NCBI GenBank assembly: GCA_003211695.1
Contig: QCSA01000007.1
Location: 1 to 58,276, forward strand
From: Pelagibacteraceae bacterium AG-464-P07
GTDB lineage: Bacteria; Pseudomonadota; Alphaproteobacteria; Pelagibacterales; Pelagibacteraceae
Reading direction: 5' to 3'
DNA length: 58,276 nucleotides
Shown here: positions 35,162 through 44,813 of the stretch, piece by piece
Layout of the letters: the number at the start of each line of letters is the position of its first letter
Position numbering within the stretch: position 1 is the stretch's first letter
Position numbers and translations under genes: made by a program
Notes under the pieces: model-generated
What the model saw: only the letters and a program-made list of their open reading frames with translations
Told to the model about the DNA's origin: nothing
The model's database searches: none

Positions 35162-36658
35162 ATGTCAGAATTAGCTTTACCAAAAGTAGATCAATCAATA
35201 ATTTTAAATAAAGATAAAATTGTTAGCAAATTAAAAAGAATAATAAAATTAGAAAACGTTTTAGATCATAATGATGAAATAAAACCTTACGAAACTGATG
35301 CACTGTCAGCCTATAAACAAAAACCTTTAGCTGTTGTATTGCCTGAAAATACCCAAGAAGTAAGCAAAATTTTAAAATATTGTAATGAAGAAAAAATTAA
35401 AATTATACCAAGAGGAGCAGGTACAGGATTGTCAGGTGGAGCATTACCTTTACAAGATGCAATACTTTTAAGTCTAGGTAAATTTAATAAAATTTTAGAA
35501 ATTGATTTTGACAACAAATGTGTAGTTGCACAGCCTGGAGTCACAAATTTATCTATTACTCATGCAGTTCAACATAAAGGTTTTTATTATGCTCCTGATC
35601 CTTCAAGCCAATTGGCATGCTCAATTGGAGGTAATGTAGCTGAAAATTCAGGAGGTATTCATTCTTTAAAATATGGAACAACAACTAATAATATTTTAGG
35701 TACTGAATTAGTTTTAATGGATGGTACAATTTGCAGGTTAGGTGGAAAAACTCTTGATCAAGAAGGCTACGATTTACTCGGATTAATCTGTGGTTCTGAA
35801 GGATTATTAGGAGTAATTACGGAGGTAACTGTAAAAATTTTAAAAAAACCACAAACAGTTAGAGCAGTTTTAATAGGATTTCCTACAATAGAAGATGGAG
35901 GAAATTGTGTTTCAGAGATTATTTCATCTGGTATTGTTCCTTCGGGCATGGAAATAATGGATAAGGCTTTAATAGAAGCCACAGATAATTTTTGTAAAGC
36001 AGGCTATCCTAGAGATGCTGAGGCCTTGATGATTGTTGAGTTAGATGGAACAAATTCTGAGGTTGATGAACTCATAAATAAAGTCAGCGATATTGCAAAA
36101 AAAAATAATTCTACAAGTATCAGAATAAGCAAAAATGAAAAAGAAAGATTAGCATTTTGGGCTGGTAGAAAGGCTGCCTTTCCTGCTTGTGGAGCTATGG
36201 CGCCAGATTATTATTGTATGGATGGAACAATACCAAGAGGCAAACTTTCAGAGGTTCTTAAAGAAATAAAACGATTATCAAAAAAATATAATTTACCAGT
36301 TGCAAATGCATTTCATGCAGGTGATGGTAATTTACATCCGCTTATAATGTTTGATGCTAACAATAAAGAAGAGCTTAGAAAAACTGAAGAGTTTGGAGCT
36401 GAAATTTTGAAATATTGTGTGAAAGCTGGTGGGGTATTAACAGGTGAACATGGAGTTGGGATAGAAAAGAGAGAGTTAATGTGTGAAATGTTCAATGATA
36501 ATGATATTCAACAACAACTTAAAATTAAGAAGTCTTTAGACACAAAAAATCTGCTCAATCCAGGAAAAGTTTATCCAATACTAAGAAAGTGTGCAGAGGA
36601 AGGAAGAGTCCATGTCCATCGAGGTGAGGAAAAATTCCCAGATCTCCCAAGATTCTGA
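35162..36658 (+). CDS. glcD: GlcD, FAD subunit of glycolate oxidase
   Basis: 498 residues. Oxidises glycolate (and other D-2-hydroxyacids) to glyoxylate. The FAD-binding PCMH domain has PRGAGTGLSGGALPLQDA (about 84-101) and GGNVAENSGGIHSLKYG; the C-terminal domain has FHAGDGNLHPLIMFD (about 382-396) and GVLTGEHGVGIEKRELM (about 424-440). Full length with GlcE and GlcF encoded next. Its last 47 bases overlap glcE. Confidence 0.95.
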   Translation: MSELALPKVDQSIILNKDKIVSKLKRIIKLENVLDHNDEIKPYETDALSAYKQKPLAVVLPENTQEVSKILKYCNEEKIKIIPRGAGTGLSGGALPLQDAILLSLGKFNKILEIDFDNKCVVAQPGVTNLSITHAVQHKGFYYAPDPSSQLACSIGGNVAENSGGIHSLKYGTTTNNILGTELVLMDGTICRLGGKTLDQEGYDLLGLICGSEGLLGVITEVTVKILKKPQTVRAVLIGFPTIEDGGNCVSEIISSGIVPSGMEIMDKALIEATDNFCKAGYPRDAEALMIVELDGTNSEVDELINKVSDIAKKNNSTSIRISKNEKERLAFWAGRKAAFPACGAMAPDYYCMDGTIPRGKLSEVLKEIKRLSKKYNLPVANAFHAGDGNLHPLIMFDANNKEELRKTEEFGAEILKYCVKAGGVLTGEHGVGIEKRELMCEMFNDNDIQQQLKIKKSLDTKNLLNPGKVYPILRKCAEEGRVHVHRGEEKFPDLPRF

Positions 36659-37883
36659 TTATATATTAAGGCCTGATAATGAAGAAAAAGTTTCTCAAAT
36701 TATAAAAGATCTTTATAAAAAAAATCTTCCAACTGAAATCATAGGTTCAAACTCAAAAAGTTTTATAGGTAATAAGTTGCAATGTGCAAAAATATTAGAT
36801 CTTTCAAAATTGTCTGGTATCGTTGAATATTTACCTGAAGAACTTTATATAAAAGTAAAGGCCTGTACTCCTATAGCAAACATTGAAGAAGTTTTAAAAA
36901 AAAATAATCAACAACTATCTTTTGAACCAATTGATTTTGGATATATTAGTTCTTCAAAAAGCAATAAAGGTACAGCCGCCGGATGTCTTTCATGTAATTT
37001 TTCAGGTTCTAGAAGGTTTAAATCAGGAAGTGTTAGAGATCACGTTTTAGGATTTAGGGGAGTTAATGGGAAAGGAGATACAATAAAATCAGGTGGAACA
37101 GTTGTAAAAAATGTTACAGGCTATGATCTTTCCAAATTAATTACAGGATCTTTCGGGACGCTTATTGCATTAACAGAGATCACTTTTAAAGTCCTTCCAA
37201 CAAAGGATTCTAGTAGCACATTAGTAATACACGAAGATAGTAAAGAAGAAATAGCAAAATTATTTAATAACATTCAAAGTTCTAGTAATGAAATATCAGG
37301 TTCAGTATTTGTGCCAATTGAACCAAATAATAAAAAATATATTCAAAATCGTGAAAAAATATTCAGCTTCAATGATCTTAAAAATGAAGGACCTTTTTTG
37401 GCGGTAAGAATGGAAGGATCAAAAAAATCAATTGATGAAAGAATTCGAGATTTAACAATTGAACTGAATCTTAAAAATAAAAAAAAATCTCTTTTAGATG
37501 TTCACCAATCATTGTTGTTTTGGGAAAGAATCAATAATCTTGAAATATTTTCAAATACTCAAAATAGCCTAGTTAGAATTGTCATACCTCCTTTTAAGTG
37601 TATTGATTTAATGAAATATTTAAACCGTGATTACAAATATTATATTGATTGGTGTGGTTCTTTATTTTGGATTGAAATACCAGATATGAATGAAGAAAAG
37701 TTGTTAAATATTAAAGACTATATTATAAGACTAGGTGGTTATCTTACCGTTATTAAAAATTCTACTCCACTAAACGATATTTTTACAATTAATGAGACAA
37801 GATTACATATATCAAAAAAAATTAAAGAAAGTTTTGATCCTAAAGGGATATTTAATCCCGGTAAAATGTACAGGAGTGTTTAA
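36612..37883 (+). CDS. glcE: GlcE, second FAD-domain subunit of glycolate oxidase
   Basis: 423 residues. A PCMH domain like GlcD's but divergent: EIIGSNSKSFIG (about 43-54), GTAAGCLSCNFSGSRRFKSG, KNVTGYDLSKLITGSFGTL (about 173-191). The terminal FDPKGIFNPGKMY is family-typical. I take the ATG at 36612, preceded by the purine-rich AGAGGAAGGAAGAG; a GTG at 36591 would add seven residues. The 47-base overlap with glcD and TAATG overlap with glcF indicate tight coupling of the three subunits. Confidence 0.92.
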   Translation: MSIEVRKNSQISQDSDYILRPDNEEKVSQIIKDLYKKNLPTEIIGSNSKSFIGNKLQCAKILDLSKLSGIVEYLPEELYIKVKACTPIANIEEVLKKNNQQLSFEPIDFGYISSSKSNKGTAAGCLSCNFSGSRRFKSGSVRDHVLGFRGVNGKGDTIKSGGTVVKNVTGYDLSKLITGSFGTLIALTEITFKVLPTKDSSSTLVIHEDSKEEIAKLFNNIQSSSNEISGSVFVPIEPNNKKYIQNREKIFSFNDLKNEGPFLAVRMEGSKKSIDERIRDLTIELNLKNKKKSLLDVHQSLLFWERINNLEIFSNTQNSLVRIVIPPFKCIDLMKYLNRDYKYYIDWCGSLFWIEIPDMNEEKLLNIKDYIIRLGGYLTVIKNSTPLNDIFTINETRLHISKKIKESFDPKGIFNPGKMYRSV

Positions 37884-39184
37884 TGCAGACCAATTTTACT
37901 GAAAACCAACTTAAAGACAAAGATAATAAATCTTCAGAAAAAATTTTTAGAAAGTGTGTCCACTGTGGCATGTGTAATGCCACCTGTCCCACATACCAAT
38001 TGTTAGGTGATGAGTTAGATGGGCCTAGGGGAAGAATTTACTTAATACAGGATATGTTGGAGAATGAAAAAAAACCATCAGCAAATGTTGTTAAACATAT
38101 TGATAGATGTTTATCTTGTTATAGTTGTATGACCACATGTCCTTCCGAAGTTAATTATATGCATCTTATTGATCACGGTAGAAATTATATTGAAAAAAAT
38201 TATGAAAGACCTTTTTGGGATAAACAAATTAGAAATTTGCTTTCAGTAATACTTCCCAATCAAAATTTATTTCGAATTGTAGGTTTTTTGACCAGGCTTT
38301 TAAAACCAATTAAATTTTTATTCCCTACAAAAATTAAAAAAATGATTACTTTAATACCATCACAATTCCCTAAAAAACAATTGATAGAAAAACGAATATA
38401 CCCAGTAAAAATTGAGAAAAGAATTGCCAGAGTTGCACTTTTATCGGGTTGTGTACAAAGGACACTTTCCCCTCAAATCAATGAAGCCACCATTAGACTA
38501 CTAAATAGACATGGAGTTGAAGTTGTAGTTCCTAAAAAAATAGAATGTTGTGGTTCTTTAAATCATCATTTAGGAAAGGAAAACTCTGCACAAAAAGATT
38601 TTAAAAATAATATACTTATTTGGTATGATGAGTATTTAAACAGAGGTTTAGATGCAATTATTTCCAATACTTCTGGATGTGGTACTACTTTAAAGGATTA
38701 TGGATTTATCTTTAGAGAAAATATAGAACTTAAAAAGAAAGCGAAGAAAATTTCTGAACTCACAAAAGATATTTCCGAATTTTTGATTGAAAATTTAAAA
38801 CTTAATTTTAAAAACATAAATAAAGAAAAAAATTACAAAATTGCATACCATTCGCCGTGCTCTATGCAACATGGACAAAAAGTTCATGATGAACCAATGA
38901 ATTTAATAAAAAAAACAGGAAATGAAGTTATAGAAATTCCAGATGGACATCTTTGCTGTGGATCCGCAGGAACATATAATATGTTACAGACCGAAATTGC
39001 AGATAAACTACTTAAGGAAAAAATAACGAATATTGAAAAAGTTAAACCTGATATAATTTCTACCGGTAATATCGGTTGTATAGCTCAAATTGCAAATGGG
39101 ACAACAATACCTATATTGCATACTGTTGAAATAATTGATTGGTATACGGGAGGAACAAAACCAAAAATTTTATCACAATTATGA
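37883..39184 (+). CDS. glcF: GlcF, iron-sulfur subunit of glycolate oxidase
   Basis: 433 residues. Two ferredoxin-like 4Fe-4S motifs CVHCGMCNATCPTYQ (about 27-41) and CLSCYSCMTTCPSEV (about 76-90) are followed by two Cys-rich CCG domains, ECCGSLNHHLG and LCCGSAGTYNML, as in glycolate oxidase and heterodisulfide-reductase-type subunits. It passes electrons from the FAD subunits to the quinone pool. The stop overlaps the next gene by ATGA. Confidence 0.94.
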   Translation: MQTNFTENQLKDKDNKSSEKIFRKCVHCGMCNATCPTYQLLGDELDGPRGRIYLIQDMLENEKKPSANVVKHIDRCLSCYSCMTTCPSEVNYMHLIDHGRNYIEKNYERPFWDKQIRNLLSVILPNQNLFRIVGFLTRLLKPIKFLFPTKIKKMITLIPSQFPKKQLIEKRIYPVKIEKRIARVALLSGCVQRTLSPQINEATIRLLNRHGVEVVVPKKIECCGSLNHHLGKENSAQKDFKNNILIWYDEYLNRGLDAIISNTSGCGTTLKDYGFIFRENIELKKKAKKISELTKDISEFLIENLKLNFKNINKEKNYKIAYHSPCSMQHGQKVHDEPMNLIKKTGNEVIEIPDGHLCCGSAGTYNMLQTEIADKLLKEKITNIEKVKPDIISTGNIGCIAQIANGTTIPILHTVEIIDWYTGGTKPKILSQL

Positions 39185-40134
39185 AAAAAGTTTTAATTAC
39201 AAGAAAATTATTGAGATCCAATGAAGAGAGATTATCTAAACTTTGGGATGCTAAATTAAATTTAAATGATGAAATTTATTCACAAAATCAATTAATAGAA
39301 TTAAGTAAAGATTGTGACGGCATTTTATCCTCAATAGTAGATAAAATTGATGAGGAAACCATTAACAAGCTTTCAGATTCTGTAAAAATTATATCTAATT
39401 TCGCGGTTGGCTTTGGAAATATTGATATAAAAACAGCAAGAAAAAAAAATATCATAGTTACCAATACCCCCGATGTTTTAACAAATGCAACGGCAGAAAT
39501 AGCTATGTTGTTAATTCTTGGCGCAGCAAGAAGAGCTTCTGAGGGAATAAAATGGGTAAGAAATAAAAATTGGAAATGGTCTGCTGATTTTCTAATAGGC
39601 AAGCAGCTTGAAGATTCTAGATTAGGAATTTTAGGAATGGGTAGAATTGGCAGAGCAGTTGCTTTAAGAGCAAAATCTTTTGGCATGAAAATACATTATC
39701 ATAATAGATCAAAATTAAACTCAGATTTGGAAGCGGGTGCAACCTACCATAACAATATTCAAAGTTTATTTTCTGTATCAGATATTTTGTCAATAAATTG
39801 TCCGGCAACATCAGAAACGAAAAATATAATAAATAAAGAAACTTTAGAATTTTTTCCTCAGGGAGCTATTATTACTAACAGTGCAAGAGGTGATATGATT
39901 AATGATGAAGCTATGGTTCAAGCTTTAATAAATAAAAGAATTTATGCTCTAGGTTTGGATGTTTATAATGGTGAGCCAGACATTCATTCAGGTTATTTAA
40001 ATCAACCAAATGTTTTTATTTTACCTCATTTAGGCAGCGCTACAAAAAAAACTAGAACTGCAATGGCAGATTTGGCGATCGACAATATCGAAGAATATTT
40101 CAAAACAGGAAAGTGCACAAATATTGTAAATTAG
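39181..40134 (+). CDS. D-2-hydroxyacid dehydrogenase (glyoxylate/hydroxypyruvate reductase-like)
   Basis: 317 residues from the ATG at 39181 (an in-frame TTG at 39139 lies inside glcF). NAD(P)-binding LGILGMGRIGRAVALRAKSF (about 146-165), NTPDVLTNATAEIAMLLIL, NSARGDMINDEAMVQAL (catalytic Arg) and FILPHLGSATKKTR (catalytic His) match the GyaR/GhrB class. It would reduce glyoxylate or hydroxypyruvate, the reverse direction to glcDEF. It overlaps glcF by four bases. Confidence 0.9.
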   Translation: MKKVLITRKLLRSNEERLSKLWDAKLNLNDEIYSQNQLIELSKDCDGILSSIVDKIDEETINKLSDSVKIISNFAVGFGNIDIKTARKKNIIVTNTPDVLTNATAEIAMLLILGAARRASEGIKWVRNKNWKWSADFLIGKQLEDSRLGILGMGRIGRAVALRAKSFGMKIHYHNRSKLNSDLEAGATYHNNIQSLFSVSDILSINCPATSETKNIINKETLEFFPQGAIITNSARGDMINDEAMVQALINKRIYALGLDVYNGEPDIHSGYLNQPNVFILPHLGSATKKTRTAMADLAIDNIEEYFKTGKCTNIVN

Positions 40135-40275
40135 ATTCAACATAAAGTTGTATTTATTTTTTATATTTAATATTTATCACTACTTTTTATATATTAATTA
40201 GAAAGACTCTATTAAAGAGATGTGCTTAAATTCGTTTAAGTTAATTAACTAAATGACAAAATAGGAGGGGAACTC

Positions 40276-41421
40276 ATGTCAAAAAAAGTTAAAGCGTTAA
40301 AAGGGGTAAAAACTCCTTCAAGACGTAAGTTCTTTAAAGCTGCCGCTGCAACTGGTGCTGCTGCTGCTGCAACTCTAGCAATGCCTAATATTGCTTCTGC
40401 TGCAACAACATTGAAAGTACAAGCTGCGTGGGGTGGTGGAATTTTTCTAGAGAATGCCAATGCATACGTTAAAAGAGTTAACGAAATGTCTGGTGGTAAA
40501 TTGAAGATCGATCTTTTACCTGTAAATTCTGTAGTGAAAACAAGTCAAATGCAAGATGCTGTTCACAGAGGGGTTCTAGATGGAGCTCATTATGTTCCAG
40601 CATATTGGTATAGTAAAGCTGCATCCGCATCACTTTTTGGAACTGGCCCTTGTTGGGGCTGGAGCGCACAAGAGTTGTTAGGATGGATACACTATGGTGG
40701 AGGCAGGGAGTTATATTATGAACTAATGGGTAACTTAGGTTTAAACCTTGTTGGTTTCTTTAATAGCCCGATGCCAGCTCAACCACTTGGATGGTTTAAA
40801 GAGCAAATCAAAAAATCTTCTCAAATGAAAGGTTTGAAATATCGAACCGTGGGATTAGCTGCAGACGTTCTTGGTGAAATGGGAATGTCAGTTGTTCAAT
40901 TACCTGGTGGAGAAATTCAACCTGCAATGAAGAGTGGTTTAATTGATGCTGCTGAGTTTAACAATCCAACTTCTGATAGTGACTTTGGTATGCAAGATGT
41001 ATCAAAACATTATCACTTAGCAAGTTTCCACCAATCACAGGAAGCTTTCGAAATTGCATTTAATAAAGGTAAGTTTGATGGTCTTGCTCCAGAATTACAA
41101 AAAATTCTTGAGTATGCTTCAGAAGCAGAGAACTCAAACTTCTTCTGGCATAATACTTTAAGATATGCTGATGACCTTGTTAAATTGAAAAACAAATTAG
41201 GTGTAAACGTTTATCGTACACCTGATGGAGTTATGCAAGATCAGTTAAAAGCTTGGGATGTTATAGTGAAAAAGTTTAATGCTACAGATCCATTTTTCAA
41301 AAAAGTTGTGGAATCGCAAATGGGATATGCTAAAAAAGTTATGGCGTACTTATTGCTGAATTCACCTGATTATGGAATGGCTTATAGACATCACTTTGGT
41401 GAACCAGCTAAAGCAATTTAA
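40276..41421 (+). CDS. TRAP transporter substrate-binding protein, TakP/DctP-like, Tat-exported
   Basis: 381 residues. A twin-arginine signal (TPSRRKFFKAAAATGAAAAA, about 14-33; cleavage near IASA-A) leads into a TakP-like solute receptor: VQAAWGGGIFLENANAYVK, GLKYRTVGLAADVLGEMGMS and LPGGEIQPAMKSGLIDAAEF followed by NPTSDSDFGM (about 236-245), which contain the Arg and Glu/Asn carboxylate-binding positions of 2-oxoacid-type receptors. A very strong ribosome site, AGGAGGGG, lies 8 bases before the ATG, and a terminator follows, as expected for an abundant periplasmic protein. A monocarboxylate 2-oxo/2-hydroxyacid ligand is likely but not proven. Confidence 0.9.
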   Translation: MSKKVKALKGVKTPSRRKFFKAAAATGAAAAATLAMPNIASAATTLKVQAAWGGGIFLENANAYVKRVNEMSGGKLKIDLLPVNSVVKTSQMQDAVHRGVLDGAHYVPAYWYSKAASASLFGTGPCWGWSAQELLGWIHYGGGRELYYELMGNLGLNLVGFFNSPMPAQPLGWFKEQIKKSSQMKGLKYRTVGLAADVLGEMGMSVVQLPGGEIQPAMKSGLIDAAEFNNPTSDSDFGMQDVSKHYHLASFHQSQEAFEIAFNKGKFDGLAPELQKILEYASEAENSNFFWHNTLRYADDLVKLKNKLGVNVYRTPDGVMQDQLKAWDVIVKKFNATDPFFKKVVESQMGYAKKVMAYLLLNSPDYGMAYRHHFGEPAKAI

Positions 41422-41442
41422 ATATTTAAATTAAGTTTATAG

Positions 41443-41473
41443 GGGCGGCATTATTTTAATGTCGCCCTTTTTT
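41443..41473 (+). terminator. Rho-independent terminator between the TRAP receptor and membrane genes
   Basis: GGGCGGCATTA (41443-41453) pairs with TAATGTCGCCC (41457-41467; one G-T pair), loop TTT, followed by six T. It sits inside the transport operon, so it should be a partial terminator that keeps receptor mRNA above the permease mRNA. Confidence 0.85.
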
Positions 41474-41525
41474 ATTGAGTTTAGTTCAGTTTTATATAAA
41501 ATATTTTGTCGAGGGCATTGATTTC

Positions 41526-42125
41526 ATGGAAAAATTTATTTATTTTTTTGAGAGCGTAAGCATCTGGGTAGGAAGAGCCTTTGGGTGGTGTATTCTAGTT
41601 TTAACTCTTTCCGTCACTTACGAAGTTTTTGTACGTTATGTGTTGAATGCTCCTACAGTTTGGGTTTTCGATATGATGGTTCAAATGTATGGTGGCCTAT
41701 TTTTAATGGCTGGACCTTATGCTTTAGCACAAGACGCACATGTTAGAGGTGATGTATTATATCGATTGTTTCCAGTTCGAACTCAAGCATGGCTCGATCT
41801 AATACTTTATATATTTTTCTTTTTTCCTGGAATGCTGGCTCTATTTTGGTTTGGTTATGAAATTGCATCGGATTCTTGGAGATATAAAGAAGTAAGTTGG
41901 AATAGTCCTGCACGAATTCAAATCTATTATTTTAAATCGCTTATTCCACTTGCTGGAGGACTATTAATTATTCAAGGAATATCAGAATGTATGAGATGTA
42001 TTTTGTGTATCAAAGAGGGCCAATGGATGAAAAGACACGAAGATGTCAGAGAAACTGAAGAAGATTTAATCAAACAACAACAAGAAGAACAAAGACGAAA
42101 AGAAGCATTAGGAAAAGGAAATTAA
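41526..42125 (+). CDS. TRAP transporter small membrane subunit (DctQ-like)
   Basis: 199 residues from the ATG at 41526 (the open frame reaches a TTG at 41475 inside the terminator). Four membrane helices (about 16-38, 50-70, 90-112, 136-158), with the family segment GWCILVLTLSVTYEVFVRYV (about 19-38) and GPYALAQDAHVRGDVLYRL. The cytoplasmic tail is long and charged (EDLIKQQQEEQRRKEALG). Abuts the large subunit, which begins one base after its stop. Confidence 0.92.
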   Translation: MEKFIYFFESVSIWVGRAFGWCILVLTLSVTYEVFVRYVLNAPTVWVFDMMVQMYGGLFLMAGPYALAQDAHVRGDVLYRLFPVRTQAWLDLILYIFFFFPGMLALFWFGYEIASDSWRYKEVSWNSPARIQIYYFKSLIPLAGGLLIIQGISECMRCILCIKEGQWMKRHEDVRETEEDLIKQQQEEQRRKEALGKGN

Positions 42126-43472
42126 ATGACAGACCCACAAGTTGCTATCTTCATGCTTTCAACTTTTATTTTCCTTGTCTTGTTAGGATTTCCGATAGCA
42201 TTTACCCTTATTTCAATGGGTGTTGGTTTTGGATACTACGCTTATTTTCAAGCAGATAATTTACTCAATAACCAAATTTTTTATCTTCTCAATCAGAACA
42301 CATATTCCGTTATGGAAAGCGATATCCTGGTTGCCATACCTTTATTTTTGTTTATGGGTTATGTGGTTGAAAGGGCAAATATCGTCAATCGATTATTTTT
42401 TAGTTTGCAATTAGCCACCCGCCATCTTCCAGGTTCAATGGCTGTTGCAGCACTGGCTACCTGTGCAATCTTTGCGACAGCGAGTGGAATTATTGGTGCC
42501 GTGGTTACTTTAATGGGGTTGCTAGCTTTTCCAGCGATGGTTAAAGCTAATTATCATCGAGGATTTGCATCAGGAGTGATTTGTGCTGGCGGAACTTTAG
42601 GTATCTTAATTCCTCCAAGTATTATGCTTATCGTTTATGCAGCTATAGCAGAGTTATCGGTGTTGAGACTTTATGCTGCAGCGATTATTCCAGGATTTTT
42701 ATTAGCGGGCTTTTATATGGTTTATGTAGTTGCTCGAGCGTATTTTAATCCAAGTATTGCACCAAAACCTTTAGAGGAAGAAGTACCTTCGACAAGAGTT
42801 ATTATTATACAGTTACTTACTTCTTTTGTCCCTTTGTCATTATTAATTTTAGCAGTGCTTGGATCAATTTTATTAGGATTAGCTACTCCTGCTGAAGCTG
42901 CCGCAATAGGTGCATTTGGAGGATTGTTTTTGGCTTTTTGTTATAAAGCGCTTAATTGGAAAACATTAAAAGAGTCAATTTTTTTAACAGCTAAAACTAC
43001 CGCCATGGTCTGCTGGTTATTTGTGGGCTCTTGGACTTTTGCATCTGTTTTTTCATATTTGGGTGGTCATACGGTTGTTGAACACTGGATTCTTGGAATG
43101 AATTTAGAACCGTGGCAATTTCTTGTTATGGCACAGTTGATAATATTTTTGTTGGGATGGCCACTAGAATGGACAGAGATATTAATTATCTTTGTTCCAA
43201 TTTTTTTACCCATGCTTGATGCATTTGGGGTTAATCCTTACTTTTTTGCTATGTTGGTGGCTTTGAATCTTCAAACTTCATTTTTAACACCCCCCATGGC
43301 CATGGCAGCTTATTATTTAAAAGGTGTTGTGGGAGATGCAATTGAATTAATAGAAATTTTTAAAAGCATAATGCCCTATTTGTTCATAGTAATATTTACT
43401 ATGGTTCTTATGTATAATTTCCCAGGGATAGCATTATTTTTACCAGACTTTTTCTTTGGTATTGGAAAATAA
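42126..43472 (+). CDS. TRAP transporter large membrane subunit (DctM-like)
   Basis: 448 residues with about twelve helices. The DctM signatures are present: IFATASGIIGAVVTLMGLLA (about 117-136), GGTLGILIPPSIMLIVYAAI (about 156-175), GLATPAEAAAIGAFGGLFLA and LGWPLEWTEILIIFVPIFLP. Na+-driven uptake of the substrate delivered by the receptor. Adjacent to dctQ-like gene and followed six bases later by the amidase, all rightward. Confidence 0.95.
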   Translation: MTDPQVAIFMLSTFIFLVLLGFPIAFTLISMGVGFGYYAYFQADNLLNNQIFYLLNQNTYSVMESDILVAIPLFLFMGYVVERANIVNRLFFSLQLATRHLPGSMAVAALATCAIFATASGIIGAVVTLMGLLAFPAMVKANYHRGFASGVICAGGTLGILIPPSIMLIVYAAIAELSVLRLYAAAIIPGFLLAGFYMVYVVARAYFNPSIAPKPLEEEVPSTRVIIIQLLTSFVPLSLLILAVLGSILLGLATPAEAAAIGAFGGLFLAFCYKALNWKTLKESIFLTAKTTAMVCWLFVGSWTFASVFSYLGGHTVVEHWILGMNLEPWQFLVMAQLIIFLLGWPLEWTEILIIFVPIFLPMLDAFGVNPYFFAMLVALNLQTSFLTPPMAMAAYYLKGVVGDAIELIEIFKSIMPYLFIVIFTMVLMYNFPGIALFLPDFFFGIGK

Positions 43473-43478
43473 GTATTA

Positions 43479-44801
43479 ATGTCTACACTTAAAACTTCCG
43501 CAGTAGAAATGGTTCAATCCCTTAAAAAGGGGGAAATTACATCAGAAGAACTTGTTAAAAGTTATATAGAACAAATAAAAAAAAAAGAAAAAGATATAGG
43601 TGCTTGGGAATTTTTTGATCAAGAGCTTGCGCTTGCTCAAGCAAAAAAACTAGATGTATTACATCAATCAGGTAAACACGGAGATCTCCATGGTATTCCC
43701 GTTGGTATCAAAGATATTTTTGATACTGCAGATATGCCTACTACAGATGGTACAGAAATTCATAAAAAAAATCTGAGTTGGAATGATTGTACAGTTGTAT
43801 CAAAATTAAAACAGGCAGGAGCAGTCATCATGGGAAAAACAGTTACAGCAGAACTTGCTTACTATTCTCCCGGCAAAACCAAAAATCCACATGACATTAC
43901 TAGAACTCCCGGGGGATCATCCAGTGGTTCAGCTGCAGCTGTAGCTTCACATATGGTTCCGCTTGCTGTAGGAAGTCAAACCAATGGATCAGTTATTAGA
44001 CCAGCTTCTTATTGTGGTGTTGTAGGCTACAAACCTACCAAAGGATTAATTTCACGACATTTAGTAATGCAAGTTTCTCGCCCGTTAGATCAGGTTGGTG
44101 TTTTTGCAAATTCTATAGAAGATGCGGCATTGATAAGTGAACAACTTATTGGTCATGATAAACAAGATCCTGATACATCTTTAAAACCTAAACCAAAATT
44201 ATTAGCAGCAAGTAGACAAAAACCGCCTATGGAACCTATATTGGCGTACATAAAATTGCCTTTCATGGATAAATTAGATGACGATGTAATGGAAGGATTT
44301 AATGAAGTGAAAGATGAACTTAAAGGCAAGGTAGACGAAATTGAGTTACCCGAGGGCTTTGCTAAAATACCCGATTGGCATAAAATAATTATGGAATCAG
44401 ATATGGCAAGATCTTTTTCTGATGAATACAAAAAATCAAAAAATAAATTAAGTGATAAAATTATTGAGGCTATTGAAAGAGGTATGAAATATACTTCTGT
44501 AGAATACAATGATGCCTTGTCCCAGATTGATGTAGCAAATACCTACTTTAAACAATTTTTTCATGATTATGATGCAATCTTAACACCTTCAGCATGTGGT
44601 GAAGCTCCCAAAGGTTTGAAATCTACTGGTAATCCCATATTTTGTACGGTTTGGACATATTGTGGAATGCCTTGCATTAGCTTACCCTTATTGCAGGGAA
44701 AAAATGGTCTTCCAGTTGGTGTACAATTAGTTTCGTCTTTATTTGATGATGAAAGATTGTTTAGGAATGCTAGTTGGCTGGCAAGTAAAATTAAAAGATG
44801 A
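43479..44801 (+). CDS. amidase-signature-family hydrolase
   Basis: 440 residues. The catalytic Lys is in HGIPVGIKDIFDTADMPT (about 69-86), and the Ser-Ser pair in RTPGGSSSGSAAAVASHMVP (about 144-163) and GSQTNGSVIRPASYCGVVGY (about 168-187), where the usual GG-S is NG-S. This is the GatA/AtzF-type fold but it is not GatA, because no gatC/B is near. It hydrolyses an amide or ester bond. Its position behind a TRAP transporter suggests the substrate arrives as an amide, an inference only. Confidence 0.85.
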   Translation: MSTLKTSAVEMVQSLKKGEITSEELVKSYIEQIKKKEKDIGAWEFFDQELALAQAKKLDVLHQSGKHGDLHGIPVGIKDIFDTADMPTTDGTEIHKKNLSWNDCTVVSKLKQAGAVIMGKTVTAELAYYSPGKTKNPHDITRTPGGSSSGSAAAVASHMVPLAVGSQTNGSVIRPASYCGVVGYKPTKGLISRHLVMQVSRPLDQVGVFANSIEDAALISEQLIGHDKQDPDTSLKPKPKLLAASRQKPPMEPILAYIKLPFMDKLDDDVMEGFNEVKDELKGKVDEIELPEGFAKIPDWHKIIMESDMARSFSDEYKKSKNKLSDKIIEAIERGMKYTSVEYNDALSQIDVANTYFKQFFHDYDAILTPSACGEAPKGLKSTGNPIFCTVWTYCGMPCISLPLLQGKNGLPVGVQLVSSLFDDERLFRNASWLASKIKR

Positions 44802-44813
44802 TTAGGTAAAAAT

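Noticed and set aside
40225-40240. CTTAAA-TTCG-TTTAAG hairpin upstream of the TRAP receptor as a riboswitch
   Set aside because: Six AT-rich pairs alone are not enough; no larger conserved fold is visible around it.
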